64,000 bases of DNA from Rhodobacteraceae bacterium EhC02. Its GTDB lineage: Bacteria; Pseudomonadota; Alphaproteobacteria; Rhodobacterales; Rhodobacteraceae. The DNA is taken from positions 186,001 through 250,000 of the forward strand of contig LXYH01000016.1 in the NCBI GenBank assembly GCA_001650895.1. The letters are read 5' to 3'. Positions 62,582 through 64,000 of the stretch are shown one piece after another. The notes beneath the pieces are model-generated. The model had not been told where the DNA came from and ran no database searches. It saw only the letters and a program-made list of their open reading frames with translations. Made by a program: the position numbers and the translations under genes. Each line of letters begins with the position of its first letter. The first letter of the stretch is position 1.

Positions 62582-63784
62582 GTGCGTCTTCCCTTCAGGG
62601 GTCCCGCATCCCAGCATAGCCCCCACAAACCCCTGCCGACAATCCGCGCGCGGACCTGCCCTTGGCATCCCCGTGCGCCCGGCCTAAGAAGAGGCATTCC
62701 GACGCAGCGACCCAAGGCACCCATCCTGACCCGCGCATTCATCCTGACCACGATCATCGTGCTGGCCACCGGTGCGGCAGGCGGCCTTCTGGCAAGCTAC
62801 ACGCTGCTGCCCCTGCCCTATATGCTGGGCAGCCTGATCGCCACCGCGCTTTTGTCCAGCGTGACGGGCCATCGCTTTCCTGCGGGCTACAAGTTTCCCC
62901 AAAGCATCCGCCTGATCTTTCTGGCCGTGATCGGCGTGATGATCGGCGCACAGGTCACGCCGGGCATGGTCGCGATGCTGCCCTCTCTGGCGGTCAGTTT
63001 CGCGGCGCTGACCCTGTTCGTGGGCCTGGCTCATGCCGGCAATTACGCGGTATTCCGGCGGCTTGGCGGCTATGATCGCGCAACCGCCTTCTACAGCGGC
63101 ACCCCCGGCGGGCTGATGGAAAGCATCGCCATGGGCGAAGAGGCCGGCGCCAACCTTGCGATCCTGACCATGCAGCAGTTCCTGCGCATCGTGCTGGTGA
63201 TCACGATCCTGCCCATTGGCCTCTCGCTCTGGCTGGGTGCGCCCGTGGGCAGTGCGGGCGGCATGACGCTGGCGCGCCCCGATGTGGATCTGACCCAGCT
63301 GCCCGTGGTGATCGCCGTGGGCGCGCTTGGGCTGGGCATCGGGAAATGGCTGCACCTGCCGGCCGGACAACTGACGGGGCCGCTTTTCGTGGCGGCGGCT
63401 GTCAGCCTGACAGGCGTCGTGCCCCTGGATATGCCGCAATGGCTGATCAACGAGGCGCAGATCGTGATCGGCGCCAGCCTTGGCATGCGTTTCGGCGGGC
63501 TGAAAGGGCGCGCCCTCATGCGCGGGATCGGCCTAGGACTGATCTCGGTCTGCCTGATGATGGTGATCGCGGTGGTGCTGGTCGTCATCGTCCATGACAT
63601 CACCGGCGCCCCTTTCGACATGCTGCTGATCAGCTTCGCGCCCGGGGGCGTGACCGAGATGGCGCTGATCGCGCTCAGCCTGCAGGCCAATCCGGCATTG
63701 GTGACAGCGCATCATATCTATCGCATCATCCTGACGGTGATCGAGATGTCGGTGATCGCCCGCTGGAAGGCGCGCCGCAGGTGA
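62582..63784 (+). CDS. AbrB family (ammonia-monooxygenase-annotated) membrane protein
   Basis: The membrane part runs from about 62730 and has about nine helices: LATGAAGGLLASYTLLPLPY MLGSL near the start, then FLAVIGVMIGAQVTPGMVA and YSGTPGGLMESIAMGEEAGA, the AbrB/PF05145 hallmark. These proteins are unrelated to transcription factor AbrB. The start is uncertain: GTG 62582 lies only 18 bp from the divergent gene and adds a positively charged, non-conserved leader of about 48 residues; no ATG, GTG or TTG lies nearer the first helix. Confidence 0.82.
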   Translation: MRLPFRGPASQHSPHKPLPTIRARTCPWHPRAPGLRRGIPTQRPKAPILTRAFILTTIIVLATGAAGGLLASYTLLPLPYMLGSLIATALLSSVTGHRFPAGYKFPQSIRLIFLAVIGVMIGAQVTPGMVAMLPSLAVSFAALTLFVGLAHAGNYAVFRRLGGYDRATAFYSGTPGGLMESIAMGEEAGANLAILTMQQFLRIVLVITILPIGLSLWLGAPVGSAGGMTLARPDVDLTQLPVVIAVGALGLGIGKWLHLPAGQLTGPLFVAAAVSLTGVVPLDMPQWLINEAQIVIGASLGMRFGGLKGRALMRGIGLGLISVCLMMVIAVVLVVIVHDITGAPFDMLLISFAPGGVTEMALIALSLQANPALVTAHHIYRIILTVIEMSVIARWKARRR

Positions 63785-63864
63785 CAGATCCCGATGCGCT
63801 TTGACAAGCGGCACCGGGTCAGAGTAACTGAACTGACGTTCAATTCTAAGGGAAGAGGGTTCAC

Positions 63865-64000
63865 ATGCTGATGCAAGATACGGCCGCCGTCATCACGGGC
63901 GGCGCGTCCGGCCTGGGCGAGGCCACCGCCCGCCTGTTCCGCGCCTCGGGCGCCCAAGTCACCATCCTTGATCGTGACGCCGCGCGCGGTCAGGCCGTGG
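63865..64000 (+). CDS. short-chain dehydrogenase, 5' part only (window edge)
   Basis: From ATG 63865, 9 bp after GGGAAGAGGG, the first 45 residues read MLMQDTAAVITGGASGLGEA, with the SDR cofactor motif GGxxGLG, then FRASGAQVTILDRD. The pattern (GGASGLG, then an acidic Asp after strand 2) fits NAD-dependent SDRs such as 3-hydroxyacyl-CoA dehydrogenase type II. The gene continues beyond the window. Confidence 0.87.
   Translation, partial: MLMQDTAAVITGGASGLGEATARLFRASGAQVTILDRDAARGQAV

Overview
The window is a piece of alphaproteobacterial chromosome, most likely from Rhodobacterales (Roseobacter/Rhodobacter type). The reasons are the high-GC coding sequence, a divergent tctCBA/tctDE locus, the YeeE/YedE plus rhodanese pair, YtoQ, a DUF4445 corrinoid-activase-like protein, and dense ATGA/TGATG gene overlaps. 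All assignments come from reading translated motifs; no database was searched.

Layout. 0-2 kb: sensor kinase (cut by the window edge), MBL hydrolase, tRNA-Asn. 2-11.4 kb: an accessory, degraded stretch holding an exonuclease-BRCT protein, a P27-type terminase small subunit, fragments of three transposases, an arylmalonate-decarboxylase-like enzyme, a methyltransferase with a binding-protein/permease fusion and a second permease, and an intact IS5-family element that truncates a LysR gene. 11.6-17.9 kb: tripartite tricarboxylate transporter tctCBA with divergent tctD-tctE and an extra binding protein. 18-23.9 kb: periplasmic rhodanese plus YeeE-type thiosulfate importer and a 58-residue membrane protein, an AhpD-like protein with a divergent TetR, a chromate transporter and a DUF6647 lipoprotein. 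23.9-33.3 kb: LysR plus an eight-gene operon (branched-chain-type ABC importer, acyl-CoA dehydrogenase, quinone reductase-like enzyme, acyl-CoA ligase), which reads as uptake and CoA-dependent breakdown of an organic acid. 33.3-39 kb: a six-gene minus-strand operon (NMT1-type ABC importer, amidohydrolase, NTF2-like, polysaccharide-deacetylase-like), probably for an N-containing ring compound. 39.2-50 kb: TetR, gamma-glutamyltransferase, ZIP transporter, ferric-reductase-like flavoprotein, pentaheme cytochrome, MBL hydrolase, guaB, DUF4445 protein, tRNA-Gly.

50.0-60.7 kb is an integrated element. A tyrosine integrase starts just after tRNA-Gly(CCC), and the last 62 bp of that tRNA gene are repeated exactly at the far end (60664-60725), giving attL and attR. 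Cargo: IS21 istB remnant, AOC-barrel-like secreted protein, DUF1330, serine recombinase, a zinc-ribbon HNH nuclease, a polymerase-palm protein whose central motif resembles T7 RNA polymerase motif B, a UPF0149 protein, a protein fusing an HNH nuclease to a HIT nucleotide hydrolase, a secreted protein, a zinc-ribbon YbjQ protein, and half of a tRNA-Ser. The polymerase-like/UPF0149/HNH-HIT block (56.1-59.2 kb) is my best candidate for an undescribed, possibly defensive, system.

60.7-64 kb returns to chromosomal genes: YtoQ, DUF985 cupin, DUF1810, AbrB-type membrane protein, and the start of an SDR dehydrogenase.
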